Shown: positions 23,426-36,264 of the stretch, piece by piece
How positions within the stretch are numbered: position 1 is the first letter of the stretch
How the letters are laid out: every line of letters starts with the position of its first letter
Source of the DNA: Ovis canadensis
Taxonomy: Eukaryota; Chordata; Mammalia; Artiodactyla; Bovidae
DNA length: 64,000 bases
Assembly (NCBI RefSeq): GCF_042477335.2
Contig: NC_091247.1
Span: forward strand, 224,402,001-224,466,000
Reading direction: 5' to 3'
Notes under the pieces: model-generated
What the model was told of the DNA's origin: nothing
What the model saw: only the letters and a program-made list of their open reading frames with translations
Databases searched by the model: none
Translations under genes and position numbers: made by a program

Positions 23426-26400
23426 CTGCGGAGAGAAAGACATGAAGTCAACAGGTGATGCGGGCTGGGGCAGGGAAGGCACAACAAAGCAATTTCCAAG
23501 GAAAAGAAAACAGGGGCAAGAAAAATGGGCAGAAATGTCCAGGACTAGGCAATTCTCTGTCCCACAGTGGCCCTGGGAGGAGACAGGGAGCCAAGCATCA
23601 AATCTCCAATGCCTTCCTCAAACTCTACATCAAACCCGTCAGTTCTGTCAAAATGCACTCTAAATCCTAAAAAGAGCCCTTCTGTTCCTGTCCTCTGCCA
23701 CCACACTCCCCGAGCTTCACCAGCAGGAAGCAGTGCAGTGCGGCACTTCTCAAGCCCCGTGACCAAGGATCAGGAGTCCCCATCTTGATCTGCCAGGATC
23801 AATACTTTGGAAAGCTCACACCACACGCAACTCACCAAGCAAGCTCAACACCCCTAAGCACTGTTCAAATCCTTATCATCTTATTTAACTTACACTTTTA
23901 TTTCTGGCTGTTCCGGTCTTCCTTGCTGCTTGGGCTTTTCTCTAGTTGTGGGAAGCAGGGGCTACTCTCTTAGTGGTGGTGTGCGGGCTTCTCACTGCAG
24001 TGCCTTCTCTTGCTGAGCAGCACAGGCTCAACAGTCGTAGCACAAGGCTTAGATGCTCAGCTGCGTGTGGGATCTTCCCAGACCAGGGTTCTAACTGTGT
24101 CTCCTGCATTGGTGAGTGGATTCTTTACCACTGAGCTACCAGTGAAACCCCCTCAAATGCTTATCCATGACTGCTTATCTATATGACCCAGTGCTAGCCC
24201 GCAGGCCACACACGCTGCTGCTCCCCATGGTGGGCCTAATCAAAAGCACCCAGCCCTCTTTCCACCTTGGAAATCTAGGCCAGACCCCAGACAGGGACGG
24301 TGCTGTTAACACTCCTCTTGGACCATCCTCTGGTTGCCTTACCCTCATTGGCTCCTTTTCGAAGCTGCTTGTAGTTACATGACTGCTGAACAAGGTCCAG
24401 TAGTTTCTTGGTGAGGTGGGCATCTGCAAGAGGGTAGGCCTTTGGATTGACGTCAGCCTCGGTCTGTTGCAGGGAAATCAAAGCACGAGTCAAACTGAAC
24501 CAGAAGTTGTTCCAGACAAGTCACAAAGAACTTTAACCAAAAACTGAGAGGGACAATACGGAGCTTCCCTACTTCCCCGCGCTCAAACACACACATTTAA
24601 TTTATTTACTGAACCTAAACAAGTATAATTTATAGAAACCCAGCACAAAGTTCTATTTCCTTTATATTTGAATCTTCAGTTTTCAGTAAGAATCCTGGTT
24701 TCCAAAACATCAAAGTATTTTCTCATTTATTCTACCCTGCAATTCACATAAGATAGTTTCAGAGTTGCTATACCAATACTACCTCCATCAACTATAAACC
24801 CACCGAGGTCAAAATTTCCTTTTAATCTTACAATATATCCAACTAAAACCATCCAGTCAGAGTACTATATTCAAAAGTTATTCAAACTATATTTTACCTT
24901 ATGGCTATCAATCTGATATACAATGAAGGTTCCTTTGGAGTAAAAGGCAAATTTGGCCTTGGAATGCAGAATGAAGCAGGGCAAAGACTAATAGAGTTTT
25001 GCCAAGAAAATGCACTGGTCATAGCAAACACCCTCTTCCAACAACACAACAGAAGACTCTACACATGGACATCACCAGATGGGCAACACCGAAATCAGAT
25101 TGATTATATTCTTTGCAGCCAAAGATGGAGAAGCTCTATACAGTCAGCAAAAACAAGACCAGGAGCTGACTGTGGCTCAGATCATGAACTCCTTATTACC
25201 AAATTCAGACTTAAATTGAAGAAAGTAGGGAAAACCGCTAGACCATTCAGGTATGACCTAAATCAAATCCCTTATGATTATTCAGTGAAAGTGAGAAATA
25301 GATTTAAGGGCCTAGATCTGATAGATAAGAGTGCCTGATGAACTATGGACGGAAGTTCGTGTCATTGTACAGGAGACAGGGATCAAGACCGTCCCCATGG
25401 AAAAGAAATGCAAAAAAGCAAAATGGCCATCTGGGGAGGCCTTACAAATAGCTGTGAAAAGAAGAGAAGCGAAAAGCAAAGGAGAAAAGGAAAGATATAA
25501 GCATCTGAATGCAGAGTTCCAAAGAACAGCAAGGAGAGATAAGAAAGCTTTCTTCAGCGATCAATGCAAAGAAATAGAGGAAAACAACAGAATGGGAAAG
25601 ACTAGAGATCTCCTCAAGAAAATTAGATACCAAGGGAACATTTCATGCAAAGATGGGCTCGACAAAGGACAGAAATGGTATGGACCTAACAGAAGCAGAA
25701 GATATTAAGAAGAGGTGGCAAAAATACACCGAAGAACTGTACAAAAAAGATCATCACGACCCTGATAATCACGATGGTGTGATCACTCATCTAGAGCCAG
25801 ACATCCTGGAATGTGACGTCAAGTGGGCCTTAGAAAGCATCACTAAGAACAAAGCTAGTGGAGGTGATGGAATTCCAGTTGAGCTATTTCAAATCCTGAA
25901 AGATGAGGCTGTGAAAGTGCTGCACTCAATATGCCAGCAAATTTGGAAAACTCAGCAGTGGCCACAGGACTGGAAAAGGGCAGTTTTCATTCCAATCCCA
26001 AAGAAAGGCAATGCCAAAGAATGCTCAAACTACCACACAACTGCACTCATCTCACATGCTAGTAAAGTAATGCTCAAAATCCTCCAAGCCAGGCTTTAGC
26101 AATACGTGAACCGTGAACTTCCTGATGTTCAAGCTGGTTTTAGAAAAGGCAGAGGAACCAGAGATCAAAGTGCCAACATCCGTTGGATCATGGAAAAAGC
26201 AAGAGAGTTCCAGAAAAACATCTATTTCTGCTTTATTGACTATGCCAAAGCCTTTGACTGTGTGGATCACAATAAGCTGTGGAAAATTCTTCAAGAGATG
26301 GGAATACCAGACCACCTGACCTGCCTCTTGAGAAATCTGTATGCAGGTCAGGAAGCAACAGTTAGAACTGGACATGGAACAACACTCTGGTTCCAAATAG

Positions 26401-29400
26401 GAAAAGGAGTACATCAAGGCTGTATATTGTCACCCTGCTTATTTAACTTATATGCAGAGTACATCATGAGAAATGCTGGACTGGAAGAAACACAAGCTGG
26501 ACTCAAGATTGCCGGGAGAAATATCAATAACCTCAGATATGCAGATGACACCACCCTTATGGCAGAAAGTGAAGAGGAACTAAAAAGCCTCTTGATGAAA
26601 GTGAAAGAGCAGACTGAAAAAGTTGGCTTAAAGCTCAACATTCAGAAAATGAAGATCATGGCATCCAGTCCCATCATTTCATGGGAAATAGATGGGGAAA
26701 CAGTGGAAACAGTGTCAGACTTCATTGTTTTGGGCTCCAAAATCACTGCAGATGGTGACTGCAGCCATGAAATTAAAAGATGCTTACTCCTTGGAAGAAA
26801 AGTTATGACGAACCTAGATAGCATATTCAAAAGCAGAGACATTACTTTGCTAAGGCCCATCTCGTCAAGGCTATGGTTTTTCCAGTAGTCATGTATGGAT
26901 GTGAGAGTTGGACTGTGAAGAAGGCTGAGCGCAGAAGAATTGATGCTTTTGAACTGTGGTGTTGGAGAAGACTCTTGAGGGTCCCTTGGACTGTAAGGAG
27001 GTCCAACCAGTCCATTCTGAAGGAGATCAGCCCAGGGATTTCCTTGGAAGGAATGATGCTAAAGCTGAAAGTCCAGGCAGGAGGAGAAGGGGACCATAGA
27101 GGATGAGATGGCTGGATGGCATCACTGACTCGATGGATGTGAGTCTGAGTGAACTCTGGGAGTTGGTGATGGATAGGGAGGCCTGGTGTGCTGCGATTCA
27201 TGGGGTCGCAAAGAGTAGGACACAACCGAACGACTAAACTGAACTGTGGCAACCAGGAGGAGAAGGCAATGGCAACCCACTCCAGTACTCTTGCCTGGAA
27301 AATCCCATAGACCCAGGAGCCCTGTAGGCTGCAGTCCATGGGGTCGCACAGAGTCGGACACGACTCAAGCGACTTAGCAGCAGCGGCAACGAAGGGAGAA
27401 TACTATATATTTGATATTAACGAATTATTAAATTTGGGGGTATTGTAGTGGCATCGAAGTTGTTGAAATTTCTCATTTTACAGACGCATGCTGTAATACC
27501 TATAGATAAAATGCAACCCCATTGGATCCATTGCAAAATAACACGCATATAAAACGAACTCGGTGGTGCCTCGCCTATTCCATTTCTCCTACCCTATTTT
27601 CACCTCTCGACTTTTTTTTTATTAATTTCTCATTTGCTTTCCCTGTGATTCTTTTTACAAATATGTATTTTATTATATACATAACCTGGGTGCAGCCCAC
27701 ATTACCATTCCTGAGCATCGAGCAGTTTGCCAGCAGTGATGCGGTCTAACCCTGGGTTTGGAAGCTGGACTGTGGCACGCAGCTTGCGGCACGCGGTGAC
27801 CCATGGGCAATGGCCCAGTGGATATACTCACCATGTTGAATCCGCCTTGATCGTATCCTGCCTGATCCCCCAAGAGCTTGGAAGCGACCCCCCAACCCAC
27901 TGCCGCAGAGGAACTAGAAGTGAAATCAGCGGAAGTGACGTCGAGAACCTGCTCGGACCCGGAAGCCTGGTCCCACACACCAACACAACACACTGGGTCA
28001 ATCTGTCATGGTACCAGGGTGATGAGAAATCAGAGGAAGTTCGAGACTTCCCTGGTGGCTCAGACGGTTAAGCGTCTGTCTACAATGAGGGAGACCCGGG
28101 TTTGATCCCTGGGTCGGGAATATCCCCTGAGAAGAAAATGGCAATCCACTCCAGTACTATTGCCTGGAAAATTCCATGGACAGAGGAGCCTGGTAGGCTA
28201 CAGTCCATGGGGTCGGAGAGTCAGACATGACTGAGCGACTTCACTTTCGAGATGTTTCATGAAGTGGGAAAGATCTCTAATTATTTGCTCTTCTTCATAC
28301 AGCCAGGTGGCTCAGTGGTGAAGAATCCGCCTGCAATGCAGGAGACTCAAGAGATGCGGGTTCAATCCCTGGGTCAGGAAGATCCCTTAGAAGAGGAAAT
28401 GGCAAGCCACTCTAGTAGTCTTGCTTGGAAAATCCCATGGACAGAGGAGCCTGGTGGGCTATATGCTTCTTTGTTAGAGTCCGACATGGCCAAGCGACTA
28501 ACAGTGACTGATCAGGCACATACATTCTATAATCAGCTTTTTCAAATACTACCAAAAAAAAAAAAGAAAGAAAGAAAGAAAGAAAGAAAAAGAAAAAGCC
28601 TGCTGGGACAGCATTGATTTGTAGATTTAAAGTAATCCCAATTAGGATAAAACACCTTTAAGATACAGAATCTGTCAAACCAGTTAAGCATATATATTTA
28701 CTTAACTCTTTAGTGCTTTTAAATAAAGCTTTATAATTTCTCCAAAAGTCTTAGTATCTTTTAGATTTACTCAGATATTTCAGCTTAAGAAAATTCACCC
28801 TATTCCTTAATATTTTAAGAACTTTTATAAATGAATTGGCACTGAATTCTATCATATTTTTTGTATGAGATGGATGAGTTAAGACTTTTCTCCTTTATCC
28901 TTAAAGTTTTTCTAGTGTTGGTTGCACAAGGTTGTAAATGTAAGAACCACCACTGAGTTATACACTTATTTTTTTTCTACTACACACTTGTTTTTAAAAT
29001 TGATGCATAACTGACCTATGATATTATGTTAGTTCCAGGCACACAACACTGTTATTTGATATTTCTATACAAACTAATCACCACTGACTTACACACTAAA
29101 GAGCGGAACTTTATGGTATGAAATTATCTCAATAAAGCTATTGTTTAAAGTAGGTGTAGTGGCTCAGATGCCACAATGCAGGAGGCCAGGGTTCAATCCC
29201 TGGGTCAGCAAGATCGCTTGGAGAATGGGATGGCTACCCACTCTAGTATTCTTGCCTGGAGAATTCCATGGACAGAGGAGGCTGGTGGACCATAGTCCAT
29301 GGAGTTTCAAGAGTCAGACAGGACTCAGCACCTAACACTTAAAATTTTTCCATGTTAAAAAAGTTTTAGTTAGAAAAACAAAACTTTAGTTTTTCTTACT

Positions 29401-32400
29401 GAATTATAATTAACATACAATATTAACTTTGTTTCTTTACTATTTATTCAGCCCTCCTACTTCTACGTTAATTCGTTTTGATTCTATTTTTTTCAGGTAT
29501 TTGTTCCTCTAAGTTTCTATATTTATAGATATCACACTGCTTGTATTTTCTTGATTAATCTCATCAGAGGGGACTTTTCAAATACTCTTCTGATTCTGTC
29601 CACCTTACAACAAGATACATTTTCTGTTTCAGTAATTTCTGCTTTTCTTTCATGTTATTTTGTCCTTTTGATATTTTCCTAGCTTTTTAGTGGCCCCCCC
29701 ATCTTAGGTTCCAATACTTTAGTTGTATGCTACATACTCTGATATTTGGTATTTCCATTATTGTTCAGTTCTGTTTTCAAATTTCCCTTATTACTTTCAA
29801 TTTGACCCATGAGTTCTTTACATCTTCTTTACACTTTGTTTCTATGTCATCTGCATTTTAGTTGAGAGAATATGGTCTATATTGTTATCAATCTTTATCT
29901 TCTATAATTGATGGGTGCAGTATTCACTGGTTTCACTACCACCACTAGATCCACGTTTATTCATAGTGTTATTCACATCTTCTATTTCCATACTGATGTT
30001 TTGGCTTCACAATCAATTAAATGCGACATAACTGCATATCTATTTCTTCTTGTAATTATGTCATCCTCATTTTACTTGTACTTTCTTTCTTTCCAGGGTC
30101 GTGTACCCACCCCACCCGCCCCCGCCATTTTCCACTCTAGTGATTTGGAGTTATCTTTATTTTTTTGATGGCTACTGAGAAATCACAACTTATGTTTTTA
30201 ACTCATCAAAATCTAATGCTCACCAATAACGTCACAATTAAGAACCGCCTCTTAAACAGTTAAGTTCCCAGAAACACTTTAATTCCTATCACTCCTCATA
30301 AATATACTTTTTAAAATGCCAAGATATTTTTACTGTAGCTTCCAATCACCCATCTCTGGGAACCAGGATTCTCATCTCTTAATAAACATCAAAGGCATAA
30401 AAGGGGAAGACTTCAGGAGATCCACTATGATCATCGGTCCCAACACTTCATAGCAAACAAATGGGGAAACAATGGCAACAGTGACAGACTATTTTCTTGG
30501 GCTCCAAAATCACTGCAGATGGTGACTGCAGCCACCAAATTAAAAGACGCTTGCTCCTTGGAAGAAACTGAAGTGAGTCACTCAGTTGTGTTCAACTCTT
30601 TGTGATCCCGTACAGTCCACGGATTTCTCTAGGCCACAATACTGGAGTGGGTAGTCTTTCCCTTCTCCAGGGAATCTTCCCAACCCAGGTCTCCTGCATT
30701 GTAGGCAGATTCTGAAAAGCTATGACCAACCTAGACAGCATATTAAAAAGCAGAGACATTACTTTGTCAACAAACGTCTGTCTAGTCAAAGCTATGGTTT
30801 CTCCAGTAGTCATGTATGGATGTGAGAGTTGGCCCATAAAGAAAGCTGAGCCCCAAGGAATCAATGCTTTTGAATTGTGGCGTTGGAGAAGGCTCTTGAG
30901 AGTTCCTTGGACTGCAAGGAGATCAAACCAGTCAATCCTAAAGGAATCAGTCCTGAATATTCATTGGAAGGACCGATGCTGAAGTCCAATACTTTGGCCA
31001 CCAGATGCAAAGGACTCACTGGAAAAGACCCTGGTGCTGGGAACGATTGAAGGCAGGAGGAGAAGGGGACAACAGAGGATGAGATGGTTGGATGGCATCA
31101 CCAACTGGATGGATAAGAGTTTGAGCAAGCTCTGGAAGTTGGTGATGGACAGGGAAGCCTGGCCTATTGCAAGTCCATGGGGTAGCAAAGAGCTGGACAC
31201 GGCTGAGCAACTGAACTGAACTGAAAGAGGAGTCACTTTCTTGGTTTAATAAAAGTCAACAACAACGACAACAAAAGTTCCACTCAATTTTAAAGCCAAA
31301 CCACCGACCTTATAAATAGCAACTGAAAGTTGCTTAGGGTGTATTTATTCACCTTTTAATTTTTCCAAGGGTTAATTAAATGAGTGAATGAATGAAATCT
31401 TACTGCTAGACAACTTTAACCCGTAGCTTGATGTCTTTGTTCTCCTCATACACCAGACAGCCAAAACCTGCAAGTTTTGATTTGACAACAAATACTGCAT
31501 GCTCACTCTCTCCATACCAGGCGCAAAGGCAATTAAATGTATTATTAAACTGAGACCACCTGATTCCAAAACTATTCAAGGAACTCCGAAAAATGAGCAC
31601 TAGTTTAGAAGGTTCAAGTTCTAGACTCAGCGAATACCAACCTCAAAATGGGGGTGGGGCAGCAGGGAAGATATCCATTGGGATCCAAGAACCGTTAAAA
31701 GGATTAAACCTCATTATGAAAGTCGAATTGTTTTTGCAAACTCTTCCCTCCTTACTAAGTGCCGACCAAAACTAGGTACCAAGGCACACGATCTGATTAA
31801 AAAGTTGAGACCATCAAGAGTTTTAGAGGAGCCCCGCACGTGGTGCTACCAGGACTTTTGATTTCTGAGGTTACCGCCTCGCAGGAGGAATCTTTCCTGC
31901 ATTCCAGGCTGGGGTTCCCTCCAAACGCAGGCTCCAAACGCCAAAGGCCCCTTTAATCCCTGGCACACGTAACTTGCGACAGGCACTAGGCGCAGACCCA
32001 AGGAGATATCCTTCTCCTGAACCTCAGCATTGGGAAAGTGGAGCTGGGGAGGTTGATCCAAACCCAGGGTTCCACATCATCCTCTAGCGACCCCTCCAAA
32101 AGAAATATAAAACCAATAAAATCAAAATTTCTCATTCGACTTTCTACTCTGTCCCACGTGGGTTGGTCCGTTTCTCCCAGGCCAGGCTATGCCCTCTCTC
32201 CGCTCACCAGAGGCCTTCGGCCAGGAGCACTAACTGCTGACAGACGCTCCATCACAGAATCCGGGACTCATCTCTAGCGTTCTAACCTCGGATCGGGAGA
32301 AAAGACAGTGCTTGGGGTTACTCGGCCGTCCGAGCTCGAACCCCTCACCGAGCCGGCGAGACCGCGCATGTTCTAAGCCGACAAGCTAGTGAGAGAACAG

Positions 32401-32453
32401 AACCCCGAGTCTCCCACTTCCTGGCTCTTCAACCAGGCGCACGCACTCACCAT
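23163..32453 (-). CDS. SNU13: SNU13 (NHP2L1, 15.5K), complete
   Basis: This RNA-binding protein of the L7Ae/L30e family binds kink-turns in the U4 snRNA 5' stem-loop and in box C/D snoRNAs. It nucleates U4/U6.U5 tri-snRNP and C/D snoRNP assembly in the nucleus. The coding sequence is complement(join(23163-23425, 24343-24463, 32451-32453)): 387 nt, 128 residues plus stop, the exact family length. Exon 1 contributes only the ATG before GTGAGT; exon 2 starts [20 protein letters not shown]; exon 3 has [20 protein letters not shown] and ends QSIERLLV. The usual L7Ae elements are present ([13 protein letters not shown] for RNA contact; [10 protein letters not shown]). It is transcribed towards XRCC6. 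Intron 1 (24464-32450) is unusually repeat-laden. Confidence 0.97.
23888..24153 (-). repeat. CHR-type SINE in SNU13 intron 2
   Basis: TGGCTGTTCCGGTCTTCCTT to CACTGAGCTACCAGTGAAA. The rest of the intron is unique. Confidence 0.8.
24343..24463 (-). CDS. SNU13: SNU13 exon 2
   Basis: On the minus strand the acceptor CAACAG precedes 24463 and the donor GTAAGG follows 24343. It encodes [20 protein letters not shown] to QLRKGANE plus one base of an Ala codon. Confidence 0.96.
24924..27246 (+). mobile_element. BovB LINE, 5'-truncated, in SNU13 intron 1
   Basis: It contains the C-terminal endonuclease (24955-25260), the linker, the RT with an intact YADD (in frame 26106-26888) and the 3' end. There are frame breaks near 25331, 25650 and 26097 (TAG) and about 90 bp is missing after 27070. 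It lies antisense to SNU13. Confidence 0.92.
27251..27392 (+). repeat. BovA monomer at the BovB 3' end
   Basis: Flanked by GGCAAC on both sides, inserted just after the BovB tail. Confidence 0.8.
27393..28041. other. Unassigned part of SNU13 intron 1, CpG-containing at its end
   Basis: 27393-27690 is AT-rich. 27690-28041 is GC-rich with many CpGs, unlike the rest of the intron. It fits no repeat I recognise. Open frames of 106-114 codons cross it, but I see no domain. Confidence 0.4.
28042..28600 (+). repeat. Two Bov-tA SINEs and an A/G-rich microsatellite
   Basis: Bov-tA copies at 28042-28252 and 28296-28515, both plus; an A-run with (AAAG)n at 28553-28600. Confidence 0.86.
28601..29151. 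other. SNU13 intron 1, AT-rich
   Basis: No exon or clear repeat seen; part may be old LINE sequence. Confidence 0.4.
29152..29338 (+). repeat. Bov-tA SINE
   Basis: CAATGCAGGAGGCCAGGGTTCAATCC head and a BovA body. Confidence 0.85.
29339..30454. repeat. AT-rich intronic DNA, probably old L1 in part
   Basis: TATTTTCTTGATTAATCTCATCAGAGG and nearby T-rich text resemble minus-strand L1 ORF2. Borders are not clear. Confidence 0.4.
30455..31226 (+). mobile_element. BovB 3' fragment split by a SINE
   Basis: BovB sequence 30455-30570 continues at 30715-31226, with a Bov-tA SINE (minus orientation) inserted between. It ends in the CTGAACTGAACTGAA tail. SNU13 intron 1. Confidence 0.88.
30571..30714 (-). 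repeat. Bov-tA SINE inside BovB
   Basis: Interrupts the BovB copy between GGAAGAAA and AAAAGCTATG. Confidence 0.8.
31227..32129. other. Unique part of SNU13 intron 1
   Basis: No repeat is recognised. It becomes CpG-richer from ~32130 as it enters the promoter island. Confidence 0.45.
32451..32453 (-). CDS. SNU13: SNU13 exon 1 coding part (ATG only)
   Basis: The start codon is the last three bases of exon 1: GCCATG is followed at once by the donor GTGAGTG (minus strand, from 32450 down). The rest of exon 1 is 5' UTR within the CpG-rich region above 32453. I chose this ATG because it joins TEADVNPK in phase 0 and gives the known 128-residue length. Confidence 0.9.
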
Positions 32454-32680
32454 GGCTGCGGTTCAGTGGCACCGTCCCTCCTCAAGAAGCACAGGCGACG
32501 TCAGAAAAGAACTTTCCGCCGAGAAAAGTCGCAGGGAAGAAGTGGAAATGGCCGCTCGCGGCCGGAAGCGGAAATGACGTTGAAAGAGGGCGGCTCTCCC
32601 CTTAAAGGACACCAGCGCGGAACGACTTCAGTTCTGGGGGAGGGACCGCCTTTGCCGTAGTTTTAGTGTCGTTCTGTTAC
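32454..32680 (-). promoter_or_regulatory. SNU13: SNU13 5' UTR and CpG-rich promoter
   Basis: This CG-dense stretch (with the CpG-rich shoulder 32130-32450 in intron 1) surrounds the first exon. It contains an ETS-type CCGGAAG at 32562-32568, TGACGT at 32575-32580 and GACGTCA at 32497-32503 (CRE/ATF-like). It has no TATA box, as expected of a housekeeping promoter. The exact start site cannot be read from sequence. Confidence 0.65.
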
Positions 32681-33721
32681 CGGTTATTGGCAGGAACAGT
32701 GAGTTCAATATCCAAAATATAACACACCAAAACAAAGAATTTTAATGGTGTCATTCCATTGCTAGTTTATTTTGTAGCACATTTATGTGATTTTAATATC
32801 ATTTTTTTAACTCTACGTGGTAGTAAAGGAATGGTATGGAGATAGTAGTTGATAGTCCTAAATGTTTTCCTTCATATTCAGATATCTTTGTTAAATTTTC
32901 TGGTGAAGTGTGGAGTCCACCAGAAGTGGAATCCACCGAGTAGGCAATTCAGTGGAGTAGGGAATTCTTCCGGTTTGGGAATGGAGTTTGAGTTTCTGGC
33001 AGGTTGGGTTTGGAGATGTCTAGGACAACCCACTTTCTTCCTGCCTCGCATGCTGCTTTTTCCCTGTGCTGCTCCGAAGTTCCACTATTTAAAGCTAGAC
33101 TCATGCCTCATCACCTGTAAGAGGTCCTCCTGGATCCCTCACCACCTCCAAAAAGTTCTCCTGGATCTTTAATAGCCCTTACTCCTGTCTCTTCCCAAGA
33201 CACCAGGCATGTCTTGGGACCATTTGGATCTAGCCAAAAGTAGACCGTAAGGGGTCAGTTCCAGGTATTTCGTTTGGAAACCTAGAAGTAGAGATCCATC
33301 AGGGCACTTGGGACTGATGAAGTGCAGCTCTTTAACTTCACAGATACTGAGGCCCAGAGTGGGTACGTTGCTTGTCCGAAGTCACCTAACGACACAATGG
33401 CAGAAGCCAGAACCGGACCCTGGGATTTTTGGCTTTCGGCTTGGGTTACTTCCACCACATCTGGTTACTATGCTTGAAAAGCCAGCTGGATAGATTTGAA
33501 GTGGCTCCATGGTTGAACTTTTATTACATGAAAAATCCCATCAGACTTCATCCATGAAGTCTATGACATCCACAAATCTATGACTTGTCAAATAATAAAA
33601 TTTGTCTCCAAATTAAGAAATTCCCACTGATGACTCCTGTTAAAGAGGAGAACCTGTGATTTGGACCCTGCTCCTCATCTTCCTTGGATGCAGTTTTATA
33701 TTTCCATGTTTGTTTGTTTTT
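32681..33721. other. Intergenic DNA upstream of SNU13
   Basis: Mostly unique. 33330-33480 has MIR-like text (TACTGAGGCCCAGAGTGGG... TCCGAAGTCACC). No exon seen. Confidence 0.45.
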
Positions 33722-33724
33722 AAT

Positions 33725-34092
33725 ATTTATTTGGCTGCACCAGGTCTTGGTCAGGGCTTTCCTTGTGGCTCAGCTGGTAAAAAGTCGGCCTGAAATGCGG
33801 GAGACTTGGATTTGATCCCTGGGTTGGGACGATCCCCTGGAGAAGGGAAAGGCTACCCACTCCAGTATTCTGGCCTGGAGAATTCCATGGACTGTATAGT
33901 CCATGGGGTTGCAAAGAGTCGGACATGACTAGCGACCTTCACTTCACTTCAGGTCTTAGTTCTGGTATGCGGGATCTTCAGTTGTAACATTCAAGATCTA
34001 GTTTGCTGACCAGGGATCAGCCCGGCAGGACCCCTCTCCCCCTATGTTGGGGAACACAGAGTCTTAGCCACTGGACTACCTGGGAAGTCCCC
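33725..34092 (-). repeat. CHR-type SINE split by a Bov-tA
   Basis: A plus-orientation Bov-tA (33749-33949) is inserted in a minus CHR-type SINE. The insert is flanked by CAGGTCTT (33741-33748 and 33950-33957). Confidence 0.86.
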
Positions 34093-34125
34093 ATATTTGC
34101 ATATTAATTGAACCTATCAACTACC

Positions 34126-34442
34126 GCTGGAGAAGAGTCTTGAGAGTCCTTAGTCTCAATCCTAAAAGAAATCAGTCCTGAATATTCATTGGAAGGCCTG
34201 ATGATGAAGCTGAAGCTCCAATACTTTGGCCACCTGACTCATTGAAAAAGACCCTAATGCTGGGAAAGATTAAAGGCAGGAGGAGAAGGGGACGACAGAG
34301 GATGAGATGGTTGGATGGCATCATCCATTCGATGGACATGAGTTTGAGCAAACTCTGGGAGATAGCAAACGACAGGGAAGCCTCCCGTGCTGCAGTCCAT
34401 GGGTCAAAGAGTCAGACACGACTGAGCGACTAAACAACAACA
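34126..34442 (+). mobile_element. BovB 3' fragment
   Basis: Flanked by ATCAACTACC (34116-34125) and ATCAGCTACC (34443-34452), a 10-bp duplication with one mismatch. Intergenic. Confidence 0.88.
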
Positions 34443-34779
34443 ATCAGCTACCACTGTTGGGGGATGTATTATTCCTATTTACAGTCAGAGGTGTCATTAT
34501 CATTTGTTTTTTTGATGTCTTGCTTTATCACAATTTCAAGTGGTTATTTGGCCTACCTGGCATCTTGGACCATTATACCCCAGATCTCCTAGTAATGACT
34601 GATAGGAGCTTGGTATTTTTATGACTATGAGTAGTGAGACAGGAAACTCTACCTAATTAATTCTGTTTCCCAACTGTATAAAATCAACTCATTTTCCATG
34701 TTCTCATAGGACTAGCCCACCCTTTCGTAGTTTGCTCTTTCCCTTACTAGTAAGTTAGTAAATGTTAACATATACTCAG

Positions 34780-35240
34780 AATCAGTTTGTCTGAGAAATT
34801 TGTCTTTTACCACGGTTCTGTGCTTAAAATCCTAAATGCTTGCCATGGCTTACGAGGCCTCTCTTCACTGGTTCTCCCCTTCTCATCCTCATGTTGCAGC
34901 TTCACCTTCTTTCTCTACCTTCTTCACCCTCCACCTTCTTTCTCTACCCTAAGCACACCCCAGTCTCCCCAAGCCCATCCTTCACCCTCTATCAGGAGTG
35001 ATGTGCTGTGCTCTTCTGCTCAGCTGACTTGTGTTCATCGCCTCTTCAGTGAAGACTCCTCGATCACCCAGACCAGGTAATTGCCCCTGCTGGATGGACC
35101 CAGAAGCCCCCCGCAGTTCCCTCTGTAGCCCTCATTGACTCTGTCTTTATTCAGTGTTTGCCTTTCCAAACACACAGAGTGCTTTCTGACAGCAGGGCTT
35201 GAAGCTGCCTTGGACACTTTGGATACCTATTTTTTGGTAC
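34780..35240. repeat. Possible L2 fragment
   Basis: CTTGCCATGGCTTACGAGGC... followed by C/T-rich text has the look of an L2 3' region. Weak. Confidence 0.4.
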
Positions 35241-35409
35241 TGTGTCTGATCCAAAGGGCGTTCTTCTTTCACTTAGGGATCTTTGGTGACAAGCTGAAAG
35301 GAATTTAGAAAAAGACTCTGTAATGGTCAAACTTAGGTCACACCTCCACTCCTTAGCTGTCCTGAGCCTGTGAAAAAGAATCAGCTATAACCTAGGGTAA
35401 CGTTTAGCC

Positions 35410-35841
35410 TTTTTCAGAGGTCATGTATGGATGTGAGAGTTGGATTATAAAGAAAGCTGAGCGCCAAAGAATTGATGCTTTTGAACTATGGTGCTGGAGA
35501 AGACTCGTGAGAGTCCCTTGGACTGCAAGGAGATTCAACCAGTCCATCCTAAAGGAGACCAGTCCTGGGTGTTCATTGGAAGGACTGATGCTGAGGCTGA
35601 AACTCCAATACTTTGGCCACCTCATGCCAAGAGTTGATTCATTGGAAAAGACCCTGATGCTGGGAGGGATTGGGGACAGGAGGAGAAGGGGACGACAGAG
35701 GATGAGATGGCTGGATGGCATCACCGCCTGAATGCACATGAGTTTGGGTGAACTCCAGGAGTTGGTGATGGACAGGGAGGCCTGGTGTGCTGCGATTCAT
35801 GGGGTCACAGAGTTGGACACGACTGAGTGACTGAACTGAGT
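35410..35841 (+). mobile_element. BovB 3' fragment
   Basis: Flanked by the 8-bp duplication GTTTAGCC (35402-35409 and 35842-35849). It covers the C-terminal RT region and the 3' tail. Confidence 0.9.
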
Positions 35842-35892
35842 GTTTAGCCAAGATGCATTGTGTGGTATATTGGGATTTTCTTGTGTTTTTTT

Positions 35893-36183
35893 AAACTTCA
35901 TTTATTTATTTATGGCTGTGCTGGGTCTTCATTACTGCACTTGGGCTTTCTCTAGTCATGGCGAGCAGGAAGCTTCTCTCTAGTTGCAGTGCACAGGCTT
36001 CTCATTGCGGTGACCTCTCTTGTTGCAGAGCATGGCCTCTGGGGCATGTGGGCTTCAGTAGTTGCAGTGCAAGAGCTTAGTTGCCCCATGACGTGTGAAA
36101 TCTTCCCAGACCATGGATTGTGGAATCAGTGTCTCCTGCCTTGGCAGGCAGATTCCTAACCACTGGACTATGAGGGAAGTCCT
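35893..36183 (-). repeat. CHR-type SINE
   Basis: TTTATTTATTTATGGCTGTG... to GGACTATGAGGGAAGTCC. Confidence 0.84.
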
Positions 36184-36264
36184 GGGGCCTTAGAATAGAG
36201 AGATACTTTCCAAATGGCTGGTAAATAGGTGACACCCTTCTGCTGTAACCCCAGGGACCACTTT

